This document shows positions 45,969-57,500 of a stretch of DNA of 64,000 nt, piece after piece. The position numbers and the translations under genes are program-made. The stretch spans positions 1 through 64,000 of the forward strand of contig CAJYPV010000004.1 of NCBI GenBank assembly GCA_913776825.1, read 5' to 3'. Positions within the stretch are counted from its first letter, which is position 1. Each line of letters starts with the position of its first letter. The stretch is from Burkholderiaceae bacterium. GTDB taxonomy: Bacteria > Pseudomonadota > Gammaproteobacteria > Burkholderiales > Burkholderiaceae_C. The notes under the pieces were generated by a model, which saw nothing but the letters and a program-made list of their open reading frames with translations, did no database searches and was not told where the DNA came from.

Positions 45969-46856
45969 ATGCGCCCCATGCGCGCTTCTGACCGGTCGTC
46001 CCGGCCCTCCCCTTCGTTGGCTTCCCGCTCGGCGTCAGCCTCGACCGCTGCCGCCTCGTCGTCGGGTCAGTCGACCGATCCGGAGACGGCCGTCACCGCC
46101 ACGGCCCCCGCCACAGTCGGGACGAAGCCGCTGTCCGCCGCCGCGCTGCCCGCCCAGCGTCGGGCGCCGGTCAGCGCCAAGTCGGAGCAACGGGTGCGCG
46201 ACATCCTGCGGGAAAGCCGCGCGGTGTTCGCCGAGCGCGGCTATGAGCGCACCACCACCACCGAGATCGCCGCCCGGCTGGGCATTTCCGAAGCCACCGT
46301 GTTCACCTATTTCCGCGGCAAGCGCGAGCTCTGCATGCGGGTGATCGGTGACTGGTATGACGAAATCATCGACGCCATCGAATCCGGCCTGCCGCGCGAG
46401 CGGCCGATCCGGGAGCAGCTGGAATTCGTGGTCCACACGCATCTGCGGCTGTTCCTGATCCAGGGCACCGGCCTGTGCGAGCTGGTGCTGTCCGAGGGCC
46501 GCAAGCGCGAAGCGCCGGTCACCCGCGGCGACGGTCAGGACTTCGGCGCCGCGTTCGTCGATCTGCAACGCCGCTATACCGCGCCGCTGATGGATCTGCT
46601 GGCCCGCGGCCAGGCCAGCGGCGAGGTGCGCCAGGACATTCCGCTGCGGCTGCTGCGCTCGCTGGTGTTCGGGCCGATGGAGCACATGCTCTGGGAAGTC
46701 ATCATCGCGGGTCGGCAGATCCAGGTGGACCGTGCCGCGCGCGATCTGGTCGCCCTGCTGTGGCCGGCACTGCAGGCGCCGGACCAGGAACTGCGCCGGC
46801 TGCGCGCCCTGCGGCAGCGGGTGGTCGCTGCGCTGGAAGAGCCGACGGCGGGCTGA
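45969..46856 (+). CDS. TetR-family regulator, LiuQ-like
   Basis: 295 residues from ATG 45969 (or ATG 45978; no strong ribosome site distinguishes them). A long Ser/Ala-rich disordered N-terminus (about 65 residues) precedes the HTH (VRDILRESRAVFAERGYERTTTTEIAARLGISEATVFTYFRGKRELCMRVIGDWYDE). The C-terminal ligand domain ends RALRQRVVAALEEPTAG. Betaproteobacteria are known to use a TetR-type regulator (LiuQ) for liu genes; position opposite mccB and a palindrome just before its start support that role here. The effector ligand is probably a branched acyl-CoA, by inference. Confidence 0.85.
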   Translation: MRPMRASDRSSRPSPSLASRSASASTAAASSSGQSTDPETAVTATAPATVGTKPLSAAALPAQRRAPVSAKSEQRVRDILRESRAVFAERGYERTTTTEIAARLGISEATVFTYFRGKRELCMRVIGDWYDEIIDAIESGLPRERPIREQLEFVVHTHLRLFLIQGTGLCELVLSEGRKREAPVTRGDGQDFGAAFVDLQRRYTAPLMDLLARGQASGEVRQDIPLRLLRSLVFGPMEHMLWEVIIAGRQIQVDRAARDLVALLWPALQAPDQELRRLRALRQRVVAALEEPTAG

Positions 46857-47112
46857 TCGGCCGATCGTCCATCGTCCATCGCCCGCCCCGCCGGGTCTCG
46901 ACACTCACCGCCGGTCCGGCCTGTGCCGCGACCGCTTGCCGATCCGCGCCATCGCCTGAAGAATCGGACGGTGGCACGTGCGATCGCCGCACCGACTGTT
47001 GCCGTGTCCTGCACGTCAAGGGCGGAGGCGCTAGGCTTGCGCCACTTTTTTTGGCCCGGCGCCGTCGCCCATCCCGGGCGGCGCGACTGTGGCCGTTCCA
47101 CGGAGGAGAGCC

Positions 47113-47583
47113 ATGAGCATCCAATTGAGCGTCAACGGGCAATCGGTCTCGGTCCAGGCCGATCCGCAGATGCCGCTGTTGTGGGCGTTGCGTGAGCAAC
47201 TCCAGCTGACCGGCACCAAATTCGGCTGCGGCATGGCGCTGTGCGGCGCCTGCACCGTGCATCTGGATGGCCAACCGGTGCGCGCCTGCCAGACCCCGCT
47301 GGAAGCGGCGGCCGGCAAGAAGGTCACCACCATCGAAGGCGTCGGCGCCACGCCCACCGGACGTGCGGTGCAGCACGCCTGGCTCAAGATCGACGTGCCG
47401 CAATGCGGCTACTGCCAGAGCGGCCAGATCATGAGCGCCTGTGCGCTGCTGGCCGGCAACCGCAAACCCAGCGACACCGACATCGACAACGCCATGAGCG
47501 GCAACATCTGCCGCTGCGGCACCTACAACCAGATCCGGGCCGCGATCCACGACGCCTCGGCCACGCTGAGCAAGGGAGGCTGA
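47113..47583 (+). CDS. iorA: Small [2Fe-2S] subunit of an IorAB-type molybdenum hydroxylase
   Basis: 156 residues from ATG 47113 (GGAGG six bases upstream). Two [2Fe-2S] domains: [17 protein letters not shown]...C (plant-ferredoxin type, after [19 protein letters not shown]) and [17 protein letters not shown]...[16 protein letters not shown]. It passes electrons from the Mo subunit encoded two bases downstream. The pair matches isoquinoline 1-oxidoreductase or aldehyde dehydrogenase small subunits; the acceptor would be a cytochrome or an unknown partner. Substrate specificity is not readable. Confidence 0.93.
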   Translation: MSIQLSVNGQSVSVQADPQMPLLWALREQLQLTGTKFGCGMALCGACTVHLDGQPVRACQTPLEAAAGKKVTTIEGVGATPTGRAVQHAWLKIDVPQCGYCQSGQIMSACALLAGNRKPSDTDIDNAMSGNICRCGTYNQIRAAIHDASATLSKGG

Positions 47584-47585
47584 CC

Positions 47586-49814
47586 ATGTTCCGTCAACAG
47601 GACACCGTCGGCACCCTGGCCGATTCCGTCGCCACGTCCGACGCCGACAGCGCCGCCGCGCCGACGTCACCCGTCTCGCCATCGCGCCGCTCGCTGCTCA
47701 AGGGCGGCGCTGCATTGAGCCTGTCCTTCGTGCTGCCGCTGGCCGGCGGCCGGATGGCCCAGGCCGCCGAGCCGGCCGCCGCCACCAACACCTTCGCGCC
47801 CAATGCCTGGCTGCGCATCACGCCGGACAACCGTGTCACGGTGCTGTGCGGCTCGGCCGAAATGGGCCAGGGCGTGCTGACCGCCATCCCGATGATGGTG
47901 GCCGAAGAGCTGGATGCGGACTGGGCGCTGGTGAGCGTCGAACAGGCGCCGGTCGACCAGGCCTACAACAACCCGATGTTCGGCATGCAGGCCACGGGCG
48001 GCAGCACCACGGTGCGCGCTCACTGGACGCCGGTGCGCCAGGCCGGCGCCGCGGCGCGCCAGATGCTGGTGGCTGCCGCGGCCCAGCGCTGGGGCGTGGC
48101 CCCGACCTCGCTGCGCACCGAGCGCGGCCAGGTGATCGGTCCGAACGGCAAGAAGGCCAGCTACGGCTCGCTGGTGGCGGACGCCGCCAAGCTGCCGGTG
48201 CCCGAGAAACCCGCGCTGAAGGCCCGCAAGGACTTCCGCATCATGGGCAAGCCGACCCGCCGGCTCGACAGCGCCGCCAAGATCAACGGCACCGCGAAGT
48301 TCGGCATCGATGCGCAGGTCGACGGCATGCTGGTCGCCGTCATGGCCCGTGCACCGATCGCCGGCGCCAAGCCCAAGGCCTTCGACGAAGCCAAGGCCAA
48401 GGCCGTGCCGGGCGTGCGCAAGGTCATCGCGATCCCGAGCGGGGTGGCGGTGCTGGCCGATGGCTATTGGGCCGCCAAGCAGGGCCGTGATGCGCTGGCC
48501 ATCGACTGGGACCTCGGCAGCCATGCCGACCTGTCGGCGGAGAAGGTGTCGACCACGCTGGATCAGGCGCTGAAGAGCGCCTCCGCCGTGGCGAAGGAAG
48601 AAGGTTCGGTCAAGGACCTGGCCGGCAGCACGGCCCGCCAGATCAGCGCGCAGTACGATGTGCCGTATCTGGCCCATGCCTGCATGGAGCCGCTGAACTG
48701 CCTGGCCTGGGTGCGCGGCGACGAGGTCACCATCTGGGCCGGCACCCAGAGCCAGGGACCGTCGCAAGGCATCCTCGGTCAGGTGGCGCAGGTCACGCCG
48801 GCCAAGGTGAAGGTCAACACCCTGCTGCTGGGCGGTGGCTTCGGTCGCCGCTTCGCGCCGGACTTCACCATCGATGCGACCTTGCTGTCCAAGCTCAGCG
48901 GCAGCCCGGTCAAGCTGATCTACACCCGTGAAGACGACATGGCGGCCGGCTACTACCGTCCCGCCTCGCGCGTGCGCTTCGAGGCCGGCCTGGATGACCG
49001 CGGCCGTCCGATGGCGCTGCGGGCCGAGGTGGCCAGCCCGTCCATCATGGCGGCCTCCGGCTTCATGAAGATCCCGGAGAACGGCGTCGACAGCATGGCC
49101 GTGGAAGGCCTGGCCGATCACCCGTATGCGATCCCCAATCAGCGGGTGGCCTATGGCCGCGCGGAGCCGGGACCGCAGGTGTGGTTCTGGCGGTCGGTCG
49201 GCCATTCGCAGAATGCGTTCTTCATCGAAAGCTTCATCGACGAACTGGCCCAGGCCGCGAAGGCTGATCCGCTGAAGTACCGACTCGCGCTGCTGGACAA
49301 GCAACCGCGCGCGCGTCAGGTGCTGGAGCTGGCAGCGGCCAAGGCCGGCTGGGGCAAGCCCCTGGCCAAGGGCCATCACCTGGGCCTGGCCGTGGCGGAG
49401 AGCTTCGGCACCTTCGTGGCCGAGGTCGCCGAAGTCTCGGTGGGTCAGGACGGCGCGATCCGGGTGCACAAGGTCACCGCTGCGGTCGACTGCGGCCAGA
49501 CGGTGAATCCGCAGACCATCGCGCGCCAGATCGAAGGCGCCGTGGTGTATGGCCTGTCCGCCGCGCTGTACGGTCGCATCAGCTTCAAGGACGGCAAGGT
49601 GGAGCAGAGCAACTTCCACGACTATCCGGTCCTGCGCATGAACGAGATGCCCAAGGTCGAGGTGCACATCGTCGCCAGCGACGAAGCGCCCGGCGGCATC
49701 GGCGAACCCGGCACACCGCCGATCGCGCCGGCCGTCGCCAATGCGATCTTCGCGGCCACCGGCAAGCGCCTGCGGCAACTGCCCTTCGACACCGACGCGC
49801 TGAAGCAGGCTTGA
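47586..49814 (+). CDS. iorB: Large molybdopterin subunit of an IorAB-type hydroxylase
   Basis: 742 residues. Twin-arginine-type signal [23 protein letters not shown] near residue 35, so the complex may be exported to the periplasm. Mo-hydroxylase blocks: [67 protein letters not shown] and the catalytic-Glu region [19 protein letters not shown]. Follows iorA by two bases. The family includes isoquinoline 1-oxidoreductase and periplasmic aldehyde oxidases; the substrate here is undetermined. No XdhC-type maturation gene is adjacent. Confidence 0.93.
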   Translation: MFRQQDTVGTLADSVATSDADSAAAPTSPVSPSRRSLLKGGAALSLSFVLPLAGGRMAQAAEPAAATNTFAPNAWLRITPDNRVTVLCGSAEMGQGVLTAIPMMVAEELDADWALVSVEQAPVDQAYNNPMFGMQATGGSTTVRAHWTPVRQAGAAARQMLVAAAAQRWGVAPTSLRTERGQVIGPNGKKASYGSLVADAAKLPVPEKPALKARKDFRIMGKPTRRLDSAAKINGTAKFGIDAQVDGMLVAVMARAPIAGAKPKAFDEAKAKAVPGVRKVIAIPSGVAVLADGYWAAKQGRDALAIDWDLGSHADLSAEKVSTTLDQALKSASAVAKEEGSVKDLAGSTARQISAQYDVPYLAHACMEPLNCLAWVRGDEVTIWAGTQSQGPSQGILGQVAQVTPAKVKVNTLLLGGGFGRRFAPDFTIDATLLSKLSGSPVKLIYTREDDMAAGYYRPASRVRFEAGLDDRGRPMALRAEVASPSIMAASGFMKIPENGVDSMAVEGLADHPYAIPNQRVAYGRAEPGPQVWFWRSVGHSQNAFFIESFIDELAQAAKADPLKYRLALLDKQPRARQVLELAAAKAGWGKPLAKGHHLGLAVAESFGTFVAEVAEVSVGQDGAIRVHKVTAAVDCGQTVNPQTIARQIEGAVVYGLSAALYGRISFKDGKVEQSNFHDYPVLRMNEMPKVEVHIVASDEAPGGIGEPGTPPIAPAVANAIFAATGKRLRQLPFDTDALKQA

Positions 49815-49926
49815 GGTGCACGGATCAGGACGGATCGGAACGGATGATCCGGCCCTGACCCACGCCCATTCAGGCCCGATTCGGGCCTGATTCCCGCCGC
49901 GCTGCACACGCCCTGACCGGGCGTCA

Positions 49927-49971
49927 AAAAGCCCGAACCCGACGACCTGTGGTCCTCCGGTTCGGGCTTTT
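49927..49971. terminator. Bidirectional terminator between iorB and copZ
   Basis: 13-bp perfect stem AAAAGCCCGAACC/GGTTCGGGCTTTT with a 19-base loop, T-rich on the plus strand (TTTTCCTTTT). It lies between convergent iorB (plus) and copZ (minus), about 110 bp after the iorB stop. Confidence 0.9.
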
Positions 49972-50001
49972 CCTTTTCAGCGGAGGCCGTGTGACAGGCG
50001 G

Positions 50002-50193
50002 TCAGGCGGGCGGATAACCCGCCTCGGTGAGCACCTCGGCGAGTTGATCGCGGGACAGATGGCTCTGCACCTGCACCGTCTTCTGCTCCAGGCTCACCTG
50101 GACCTCGGCCTGCTCATCCGCGCCCTTCAGCGCTTCGGTGATGGCGGCGCGGCAGTGGCCGCAGCTCATGTCGGGCAGTTGGAATTCATGCAT
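50002..50193 (-). CDS. copZ: Copper chaperone, CopZ-like HMA protein
   Basis: 63 residues from ATG 50193 (GGAG about six bases upstream). A single heavy-metal-associated domain: FQLPDMSCGHCRAAITEALKG with the CxxC (C-G-H-C) metal site, then VQVSLEQKTVQVQSHLSRDQLAEVLTEAGYPP. It delivers Cu(I) to the CopA ATPase encoded divergently. A CueR-type promoter with 19-bp spacing lies directly upstream on its strand. Confidence 0.92.
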   Translation of the reverse strand: MHEFQLPDMSCGHCRAAITEALKGADEQAEVQVSLEQKTVQVQSHLSRDQLAEVLTEAGYPPA

Positions 50194-50222
50194 GGGGATC
50201 TCCGTTCAAGACAATGTCGGCA

Positions 50223-50253
50223 AGCCTAAACCTTTCCATCGTGGCAAGGTCAA
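50223..50253 (-). promoter_or_regulatory. CueR-type promoter for copZ
   Basis: On the minus strand: -35 TTGACC and -10 TAGGCT separated by exactly 19 bases, over a CCTT(G/T)CC...GG(A/C)AAGG type dyad (TGACCTTGCCA...TGGAAAGGT). The over-long 19-bp spacer with a dyad in it is the MerR-family (CueR) activation signature. Confidence 0.8.
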
Positions 50254-50347
50254 GCTCCTCGGCGGGATCGAACGGCTGATGACCGCGTTGACGCCGGCGA
50301 TGAACCGCCTGCGATGTGCACGCCCCTCTCCCTTCCAGGGCATGGCC

Positions 50348-50378
50348 TTGACCTTCCCATCGTGGCAAGCTTCAGACT
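50348..50378 (+). promoter_or_regulatory. CueR-type promoter for copA
   Basis: Plus strand: -35 TTGACC (50348-50353) and -10 CAGACT (50373-50378) with a 19-bp spacer containing CCTTCCCATCGTGGCAAGC, nearly the same dyad as at copZ. The predicted transcript start (about 50385) falls at the copA ATG, so the mRNA may be leaderless. Confidence 0.8.
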
Positions 50379-50385
50379 TCATCCC

Positions 50386-52968
50386 ATGACTGCCGATCCT
50401 CACGCTCCGTCCGCCTCTCACGCCCCGCCTGCGCCTCCAGCGGGCGCTTCCTCACGGGAGCCCGAGGCGCCGGGCGCCGCGCCCACCTCCGCGAGCGCCG
50501 CATCGGGCGCCGCATCGAGCGCCACGCTCGATTGGCAATTGCCGATCGAGGGCATGACCTGCGCCAGTTGTGCGGGCCGGGTGGAAAAGCGGCTGCGGGC
50601 CTTGCCGGCCGTGCAATCGGCGGACGTGAATCTGGCGACGGAGCAGGCCGCCGTGCGCGCGCAGGCCAGCCTGCCGCTGGCCGAGCTGATCGCCACCGTC
50701 ACCCGCGCCGGCTACCAGGTGCCGATGCGCAAGCTGTCTTTGGCGATCGACGGGATGACCTGCGCCAGCTGCGTCCATCGCGTCGAACGTGCGCTGCGCA
50801 AGGTGCGGGGCGTGGATGAGGTGAGCGTCAACCTCGCGACCGACACCGCCCAGGTCCGCGCGCTGGCCACGGTGGAGCCCGCCGCGTTGATCGCGGCGGT
50901 GGCGGCGGCCGGCTATCAGGCCAGCGAGCGAGGCGAGGACGACTCGCCGAGCCCGTCGGCCTCGCCCGATGGCGCCGGCGCTGCGCACGGCGGCCGCCCA
51001 ACCTCGCGGCCGCGCCGTTGGTCGTCAGGCGGCGGACCGGTGCTGGTCGCGGCCTTGCTGTCGGCGCCGCTGGTGCTGCCGATGCTGGGCATGCTCGTCG
51101 GCGAACACTGGATGCTGAACGGCTGGCTGCAGTTCGTGCTGGCGACGCCGGTGCAGTTCTGGCTGGGCGCGCGCTTCTACCGGGCCGGCTGGGCCGCGCT
51201 GAAGGACCGCAGCGGCAACATGGATCTGCTGGTGGCATTGGGCACCAGCGCCGCCTATGGCTTGAGCCTGCAGGCGCTGCTGCGGCATGGGCCGGACAGC
51301 CATGGGCTGTATTTCGAATCGGCCGCGGTGGTGATCACGCTGGTGCTGCTGGGCAAATTCCTGGAAGCACGCGCCAAGCGCCAGACCTTGAGCGCCCTGT
51401 CCGCGCTCAGGGAGCTGCGCCCGGAGACCGCCCGCGTGCTGCGCGACGGTCAGGAACTGAGCCTGCCGGTCGCCCAGTTGCGGTTGAAGGATGTGTTGGT
51501 CGTCCGGCCCGGTGAGCGCATTCCGGCGGACGGCCAGGTGCAGGACGGCCGCAGCCAGGTCGATGAGTCGCTGATCAGCGGGGAAAGCCTGCCGGTGGAC
51601 AAGCAGCCCGGCGATCGCGTGATCGGCGGCGCCGTGAACGGCGAAGGCCTGCTGCGGGTGACGGTGACCGCGCTGGGGGCGGAGTCGACGCTGTCGCGCA
51701 TCGTTCGGCTGGTCGAGTCGGCGCAGGCCGGCAAGGCGCCGATCCAGCGCAGCGTCGACCGGGTGAGCGCCTTCTTCGTGCCCGCCGTGCTGGGCGTGGC
51801 GGCGCTGACGCTGCTCGGCTGGGGATGGGCCGGCGGGGACTGGGAGCGCGCGGTGATCCATGCGGTGGCGGTGCTGGTGATGGCCTGCCCGTGCGCGCTG
51901 GGATTGGCGACCCCGGCCGCGATCATGGTGGGCACCGGCGTGGCGGCGCGACGCGGCCTGTTGATCAAGGACGCGCTGGCGCTGGAGCAGGCGCGCGCGG
52001 TCACGCTGGTGGTGTTCGACAAGACCGGCACCCTGACCGAAGGCCATCCGCGCTTGCTGGCGCTGCATCCCGCGCCGGGCGTCACTGACCTCGACGCGCT
52101 CACCGCCGCCGCCGCCTTGCAGCAAGGCAGTGAACATCCGCTGGCGCGCGCGGCGCGCGAGGAAGCCGCGCGCCGAGGCCTCGCGCCCGTCACCGCCACC
52201 GCGATGACCGCCGTGGCAGGACGCGGCGTGTCCGGCGAGTGGCAGGGCCGCGCGCTGCAACTGGGCAGCACGCGCTGGATGCAGGAGCAAGGCGTCGAGG
52301 GGCTCGGTCCCGATCAGGCACTCGGCGCGACCGCACAGGCCGCCGTCCGGGACGGACAGACCGTCTCCTGGCTGATGGTGCGCCAGGCTGACCGCCTGGT
52401 CCCGCTCGCGCTGCTGGTGTTCGGCGATCGCCTCAAGGCCACCGCCGCCGAGGCCATCCGCGAGCTGAAGGCGATGGGCCTGCGCACCGTGATGCTGAGC
52501 GGCGACAACGCCGGCGCCGCAGCGGCCGTGGGCGCGCAACTGGGCTTGGACGAGGTGCACGGTGAATTGCTGCCGCAGGACAAGGCGCGGCGGGTGGCGG
52601 CGTTCCGGCAGGCCGGCGCTCATGTCGCGATGGTCGGCGATGGCATCAACGATGCGCCTGCCCTGGCCGCTGCCGATGTGGGCCTGGCGATGGGCGGCGG
52701 CACCGATGTCGCGATGGAAACCGCCGGCATCACCTTGATGCGCGGCGACCCGCGGCTGGTGGCGCAGGCGATCGGCATCTCGCGGGCCACCGTCGCCAAG
52801 ATCCATCAGAACCTGTTCTGGGCCTTCTTCTATAACCTGCTCGGCCTGCCGCTGGCGGCCATGGGCCTGCTGAGCCCGGTGATCGCGGGCGCGGCCATGG
52901 CGCTGTCCAGCGTCTCGGTGCTGGGCAATGCGCTGCTGCTGCGTCGATGGAAAGGGGATCGTGGATGA
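50386..52968 (+). CDS. copA: Copper-exporting P1B-type ATPase
   Basis: 860 residues from ATG 50386, the only in-frame Met before the first metal domain. After a Pro/Ala/Ser-rich N-terminus of about 50 residues come two HMA domains (GMTCASC at C59/C62 and C126/C129), then eight membrane spans. Also seen: GMDL-type [17 protein letters not shown], the CPC metal-transport motif (C501-P-C503 in MACPCALG), phosphorylation D545 in DKTGTLTEG, and [10 protein letters not shown]. Pumps Cu(I) out of the cytoplasm, powered by ATP. Its stop overlaps cueR by ATGA; copZ is divergent. Expression should rise with copper through CueR. Confidence 0.97.
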   Translation: MTADPHAPSASHAPPAPPAGASSREPEAPGAAPTSASAASGAASSATLDWQLPIEGMTCASCAGRVEKRLRALPAVQSADVNLATEQAAVRAQASLPLAELIATVTRAGYQVPMRKLSLAIDGMTCASCVHRVERALRKVRGVDEVSVNLATDTAQVRALATVEPAALIAAVAAAGYQASERGEDDSPSPSASPDGAGAAHGGRPTSRPRRWSSGGGPVLVAALLSAPLVLPMLGMLVGEHWMLNGWLQFVLATPVQFWLGARFYRAGWAALKDRSGNMDLLVALGTSAAYGLSLQALLRHGPDSHGLYFESAAVVITLVLLGKFLEARAKRQTLSALSALRELRPETARVLRDGQELSLPVAQLRLKDVLVVRPGERIPADGQVQDGRSQVDESLISGESLPVDKQPGDRVIGGAVNGEGLLRVTVTALGAESTLSRIVRLVESAQAGKAPIQRSVDRVSAFFVPAVLGVAALTLLGWGWAGGDWERAVIHAVAVLVMACPCALGLATPAAIMVGTGVAARRGLLIKDALALEQARAVTLVVFDKTGTLTEGHPRLLALHPAPGVTDLDALTAAAALQQGSEHPLARAAREEAARRGLAPVTATAMTAVAGRGVSGEWQGRALQLGSTRWMQEQGVEGLGPDQALGATAQAAVRDGQTVSWLMVRQADRLVPLALLVFGDRLKATAAEAIRELKAMGLRTVMLSGDNAGAAAAVGAQLGLDEVHGELLPQDKARRVAAFRQAGAHVAMVGDGINDAPALAAADVGLAMGGGTDVAMETAGITLMRGDPRLVAQAIGISRATVAKIHQNLFWAFFYNLLGLPLAAMGLLSPVIAGAAMALSSVSVLGNALLLRRWKGDRG

Positions 52969-53384
52969 CAACGCCCTCGCTGACGATCGGACAGGCTGCC
53001 GAGCGCTCCGGTGTTTCGGCCAAGATGCTGCGGCACTACGAATCGCTGGGCCTGTTGCCCAGCGTCGCCCGCAGCGACAGCGGCTACCGCCTGTACGGCG
53101 ACCGCGAGGTCCATACCCTGCGCTTCATCCGCCGCGCCCGCGACCTCGGTTTCTCGATCGCGGAGATCAACGATCTGCTGGCGCTCTGGCAGAACCGCCG
53201 CCGCGCCAGCGCGCAGGTCAAGCGGATTGCCCAGGCCCATCTCGCCGAACTCGATCGTCGGCTCGCCGACCTGCAGGCGATGCGCCGGAGCCTGGCCGCG
53301 CTGGCCGACTGCTGCCACGGTGATGACCGACCCGATTGCCCCATCCTCGATGACCTCGCACAAGGAGTGCCCGATGCCGATTGA
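52965..53384 (+). CDS. cueR: Copper-responsive MerR-family activator
   Basis: 139 residues from ATG 52965, overlapping the copA stop (ATGA), with AAGGGG about eight bases upstream. N-terminal MerR helix-turn-helix and wing ([58 protein letters not shown]), dimerisation helix, then a metal-loop with C117-x7-C125 ([13 protein letters not shown]), matching the C-x7-C Cu(I) ligand spacing of CueR. It would act on the two 19-bp-spacer promoters near copZ and copA. The gene also overlaps the next pirin gene by 11 bases. Confidence 0.95.
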   Translation: MTTPSLTIGQAAERSGVSAKMLRHYESLGLLPSVARSDSGYRLYGDREVHTLRFIRRARDLGFSIAEINDLLALWQNRRRASAQVKRIAQAHLAELDRRLADLQAMRRSLAALADCCHGDDRPDCPILDDLAQGVPDAD

Positions 53385-54375
53385 TGCCAACCCCTCGCCC
53401 GCACGCTGGGAACGCCTGGACGCCCACCTGGGCGACGTGGGCGGCCTGACCATCCGCCGTGCGCTGCCGACCACCCGGCGCCGCATGGTCGGCGCCTGGT
53501 GCTTCCTCGACCATGCCGGGCCGGCGGATCTCACCCCGGCCACGGCCATGCGGGTCGGACCGCATCCGCACACCGGTCTGCAGACCTTCAGCTGGATGAT
53601 CGAAGGCGAAATCCTGCACCGCGACAGCCTGGGCAGCGAGCAGGTGCTGCGTCCGGGTCAGGTGAATCTGATGACCGCCGGGCGCGGCATCAGTCATTCC
53701 GAGGAATCGCAATCGGATCGGCTGCAACTGGCGCAGCTCTGGATCGCGCTGCCGGACCACCGTCGCCAGGGTCCGCCGGCCTTCGAGCATTTCCCCTCGC
53801 TGCCGACCTTCCCGATGGGCGGCTTCGGCGCGACCCTGCTGGTGGGCGCCTTCGAGGGCCATCGCTCGCCGGTGCCCAGTCACACGCCGCTGCTGGGCAT
53901 GGACCTGATGGCCGATGCCGCCGCTGAAGCGACCTTGCTGCTGGACCCCGCCTTCGAATACGGCGTGATGGTGCTGGAGGGCCGACTCTCCGCCGCGGTC
54001 AATGACGAGTCGACCGGCCTGAGCGAGCCGGGCCAACTGCTGTATGTGGCGCCGGGCGCGCAGTCGCTGCGGCTGATCTCGGGCGGCGGCAAGTGCCGGG
54101 CGCTGCTGCTCGGGGGCCCGCCGTTCCCGGAGCCGGTGCTGCTGTGGTGGAACTTCGTCGGCCGCACCCGTGAGGAGATGGCGGCCTATGCCGCGGAATG
54201 GAACGGTCGGGAGGACGGCGGCGTGTTCGGTCAGGTGCGCGGCTATGACGGCCCGCGCCTGATGGCGCCGGTGGTGCCCCCGTTGAAGACGCCCACCCTC
54301 GCGTCGGGTGGGACCGGCGCGGGCGGTTCGGCGAGTTCCGCCGGTTCCGCCGGTTCCGCTGGTTCGGCGACCTGA
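53374..54375 (+). CDS. Pirin-family protein
   Basis: 333 residues from ATG 53374 (AAGGAG six bases upstream), in a frame overlapping the end of cueR. Pirin (bicupin) landmarks: GAWCFLDHAGPADL, MRVGPHPHTGLQTFSWMIEGEILHRDSLG with His metal ligands, VNLMTAGRGISHSEES and LWIALPDHRRQGPP. Pirins bind Fe and can oxidise quercetin or influence metabolism and redox sensing. The C-terminus ends in a Gly/Ser/Ala tail (ASGGTGAGGSASSAGSAG) made of 9-bp repeats. Placement in the copper operon may be coincidental. Confidence 0.92.
   Translation: MPIDANPSPARWERLDAHLGDVGGLTIRRALPTTRRRMVGAWCFLDHAGPADLTPATAMRVGPHPHTGLQTFSWMIEGEILHRDSLGSEQVLRPGQVNLMTAGRGISHSEESQSDRLQLAQLWIALPDHRRQGPPAFEHFPSLPTFPMGGFGATLLVGAFEGHRSPVPSHTPLLGMDLMADAAAEATLLLDPAFEYGVMVLEGRLSAAVNDESTGLSEPGQLLYVAPGAQSLRLISGGGKCRALLLGGPPFPEPVLLWWNFVGRTREEMAAYAAEWNGREDGGVFGQVRGYDGPRLMAPVVPPLKTPTLASGGTGAGGSASSAGSAGSAGSAT
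54325..54369. repeat. 9-bp tandem repeat, 5 copies, at the pirin C-terminus
   Basis: Five 9-mers of the form GGTTCCGCC (with single-base changes) encode the terminal Gly/Ser-Ser/Ala-Ala tail of the pirin, directly before its stop. Confidence 0.9.
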
Positions 54376-54539
54376 TCGTCCGCCCAGCCGTCGCGCGTGC
54401 GGACGGCTCGGCGCTGGATTCGATCGGCGATCGCGAGAGGGCACGCGGGCTGGCCTGAGCGCGTCGCCGTCACAGCCCTGGCCTGCGGTCGGGCCTGCGA
54501 TCGGGACCGTGCGCCGCTCTGCTGCGGCGCGCGGATCGA

Positions 54540-57500
54540 TCACCGCATGGGCGCCGGATGGATCACCGCTTTGGCGGAGATCTGGATGTCGACGCGGTCC
54601 TCATCTTCGAGGGCCCCTTGGACCACCGCCTCGCGCAGCGCCATCTGCACGGCGTACGGGGCGAACGGCCGGGTGTCCGAACGGAACACCGGCGCCAGCA
54701 GGCGACCCGCGCGGTCGGCGCTCATGGCGCCGGCCTTCACGGCGGCGATGAGGGCCTGCGTGTAGGACTTCACCACGGCTTCCGCCGCCGGCCTGGGCGC
54801 GTCCGCCAGCATGCGCCCGAAGCGGCTGCCGGCTCCGCGGAATCCGATGGACAGAGCCTGGGAGGCCTGCTTTGCAGAGAAGTGGCCCGCCACAAACGCC
54901 TGCCGGATCGCCTCCCCCAGCGCGGTCACCTGCTCGGCGCGATGGTTCACGATCGCGCTGCGCAGGGGGAATCGGCCCGCTCGGTCTTCTCGCGTGAGCA
55001 GTTCGAACAGGTCGCGAGGACGGATCAACCGCTTCGCTGTGGCCGACAACAGCGCATCCAGAATCACCTGCAGCGCCTCCGACGGGGCCTGCGCGGCGGC
55101 ACGTTCCAGCAAGCCGCGTTGGGCCGCATCGCGTCCCTTGAACAGATCCCTGACCTCCAGGGACGACAGCCCGCCGCGACCGGCGACCTCGAGCACGCTC
55201 GTCAACCAGGCCCGCAGGGTGTCCGGATGCGCCAGCGCGCGGGCGGCGGCGGGCTGTTTGTCCGCTGACACCGAGGCCAGCAAGGTCCGCAGATCAGATG
55301 GGGTCAAGTAACCGAACTGGGTCGCCTCGATCAATGTGTCGAGGTAAGTCTTCACCAGAGGGGTCTGGCCCGCCTCCATCGCACGATCCAGCGGCCGCAG
55401 GCCGGCCTCGTTGGGCGCGCCCAGCACCGGCAGGAGTCGGGTTCGCGTCAAGCCCCACCGATGGGCCATGTTCAACACCGTGCCCAGATAGTCGCTCAGG
55501 GCTTCTGCACTGCCCTGGGCCATCAGCACGTCCAACACCTGGTTGTGCCCGTGCTTGGACCCGTTCATCAAGCACACCCAACGCGGGTCCGTCAGCATGC
55601 CCAGCTCATACGCCTCGATGACGACGTTGAAATACGGCGCCAGATTGGCATGCGGGTCCTGACGCACGGCCTCGGCGGCGGCGAGACGTCCCTGGCTGTT
55701 GCCGCTCGCCAGCCCGTGGAACAGCAGGCGATCATTCAGCAGGCGCTGGTGACTGGCATTCAGGATCTCGAGCAACCAGGCCCGAACCGCCTCCTCGTGT
55801 CCGTTGGCGATGGCGGTCGCCAGCGAGGATCGGGACTCACCGCCCGGCAGCGACACGTGGTCATCGAACATTTCGAGCAGATTCTCGCGCCCGACACCCG
55901 TCCGGACGGCCATCGAGACGGCCTCCCCGTAGGCTTGGATGACCGCGCTGTGACCGTGCGCCAGCGCCTGTGAGACGCCGGTCTCCGAGACCTGGGCCAT
56001 CAGATCGGCGCCCATGATGGCGCGCACCAGCATCGATTCAGACAACACGCCGCGCTGGAACAAGGTGAGGAAGAACTGGGTGCGTGCGCGGGTCTGCGCG
56101 ACATCGCCACTCGCCATGGCCACCAGTTGCAGCGGCTGGCCGCTGGGGTCCTTGCCCAGTTGCGCGGCCAACAGGTCGTCACGGGAAAACAGGGGGGACG
56201 CCCGGATCAACAGCTCGGTCCAGGGCGCCGCCATCGCCTGATCACCGCGGCTGAGGGCCGCATGCAGATGGGCATGGGCGTCCGTCTCGAGCCAACTGCC
56301 GTAGGCCTCCAGCGGCCGTTGATGCGCCCAGTCCAGCGCATTCAGCACGGTGGGCTGACGCTCCCGGGCGGCCATCACGCCGATGGCATCGCGCACCGGT
56401 GCCTGCCGGGCGGCGGGATGACGATCGATCCAGCTCAGCAGGCCCTCCGGCCCCCAGCGCTGCAGCAGGACCTGGGCGACGTCCGGCGAGGCCACCCAAT
56501 GCGGGGACAGCGCCGTCAACGCCTCGTCGCTGGCCTGCGGAATGGCCGACAAGGCGATGGCCTCGCGGGTGTCTGCGGGCAGCACCGACGGCGGCAGCGT
56601 GCCGAGGGGACGGGTCGTCTCCAACGCCTCGAGGCGCATCAAGGCGGTCCAGTCGGGTGCGGCGTCGAAGCCCCACTGGCCGGGACTGCGCACGAGCGCC
56701 AACCCGGGCCGCAGACTGAGCAGTTCCTGCGCACCCTCCTCGTCGTGCCAGCCCACCAGCCGCAGGGGGTGCGCGGGGTCGAGGATGCCGGCCTGCTCCA
56801 GTTGGCCGAGCACCGCCGCTGTCAGCAATGTCGTGTCGCGATGCAGGCCGCGGGTGGCGCCGCTCATGACATCGATGTCCACCAGCGCCTGATCCGGCAT
56901 TGGCCCCAGCTTCAGTTCCCACGGCTGCTTGATCTGGGAGAAGAGCGCCCGGTGCGCATCCTGGCTGAGGTCCAGCGGCGCGCCGTGCAGCACCTCGTCC
57001 AGCTCATGGCGAATCCCTTCCAGCGCCTGACTGGCCAGCACCCGAGCGACGCGCACGGGCGTCACCCGCTCGGCGAGTTCGGCGCGGCAGGCTTCCACCA
57101 TCTCGTCGCTGCAGCTTGAATCCGACAGGTAGGAATCTGCCGCCATGCCTTCCATGCGAGCCAAACCCACACGACGGGCGAGCCGGACCACGTGATGCAC
57201 TTCATAGGCCGCCGGATCACGGCGGTCCCGCAGGTCGCGCTCGACCTGACGCCGGACGAAGTCGGTCAGGCAGGCGCGCTGCAGTTCGGCCAGGGTTTGA
57301 GCGGCCTGAGCGCCGAGGCCGCCTCCGGCGCATGCCAGCGCATGGTGGGCATCCCGGATCACCTGCACCACGCGAGTAGCGCAGTAAATCAGTCCGTCGA
57401 CCATGTCCTCCATGTGCGCGGCGCGTTGCTCCGCGGGCAGGCGGTCATCGCGCAGCAGCACCGCGATGCGCTCCAGATCGCGCTTGCTGCTGCCATACAT

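Noticed and set aside
47667..49907. Minus-strand open frame of about 746 codons opposite iorB
   Set aside because: Antisense shadow with His/Gly/Arg-rich low-complexity translation.
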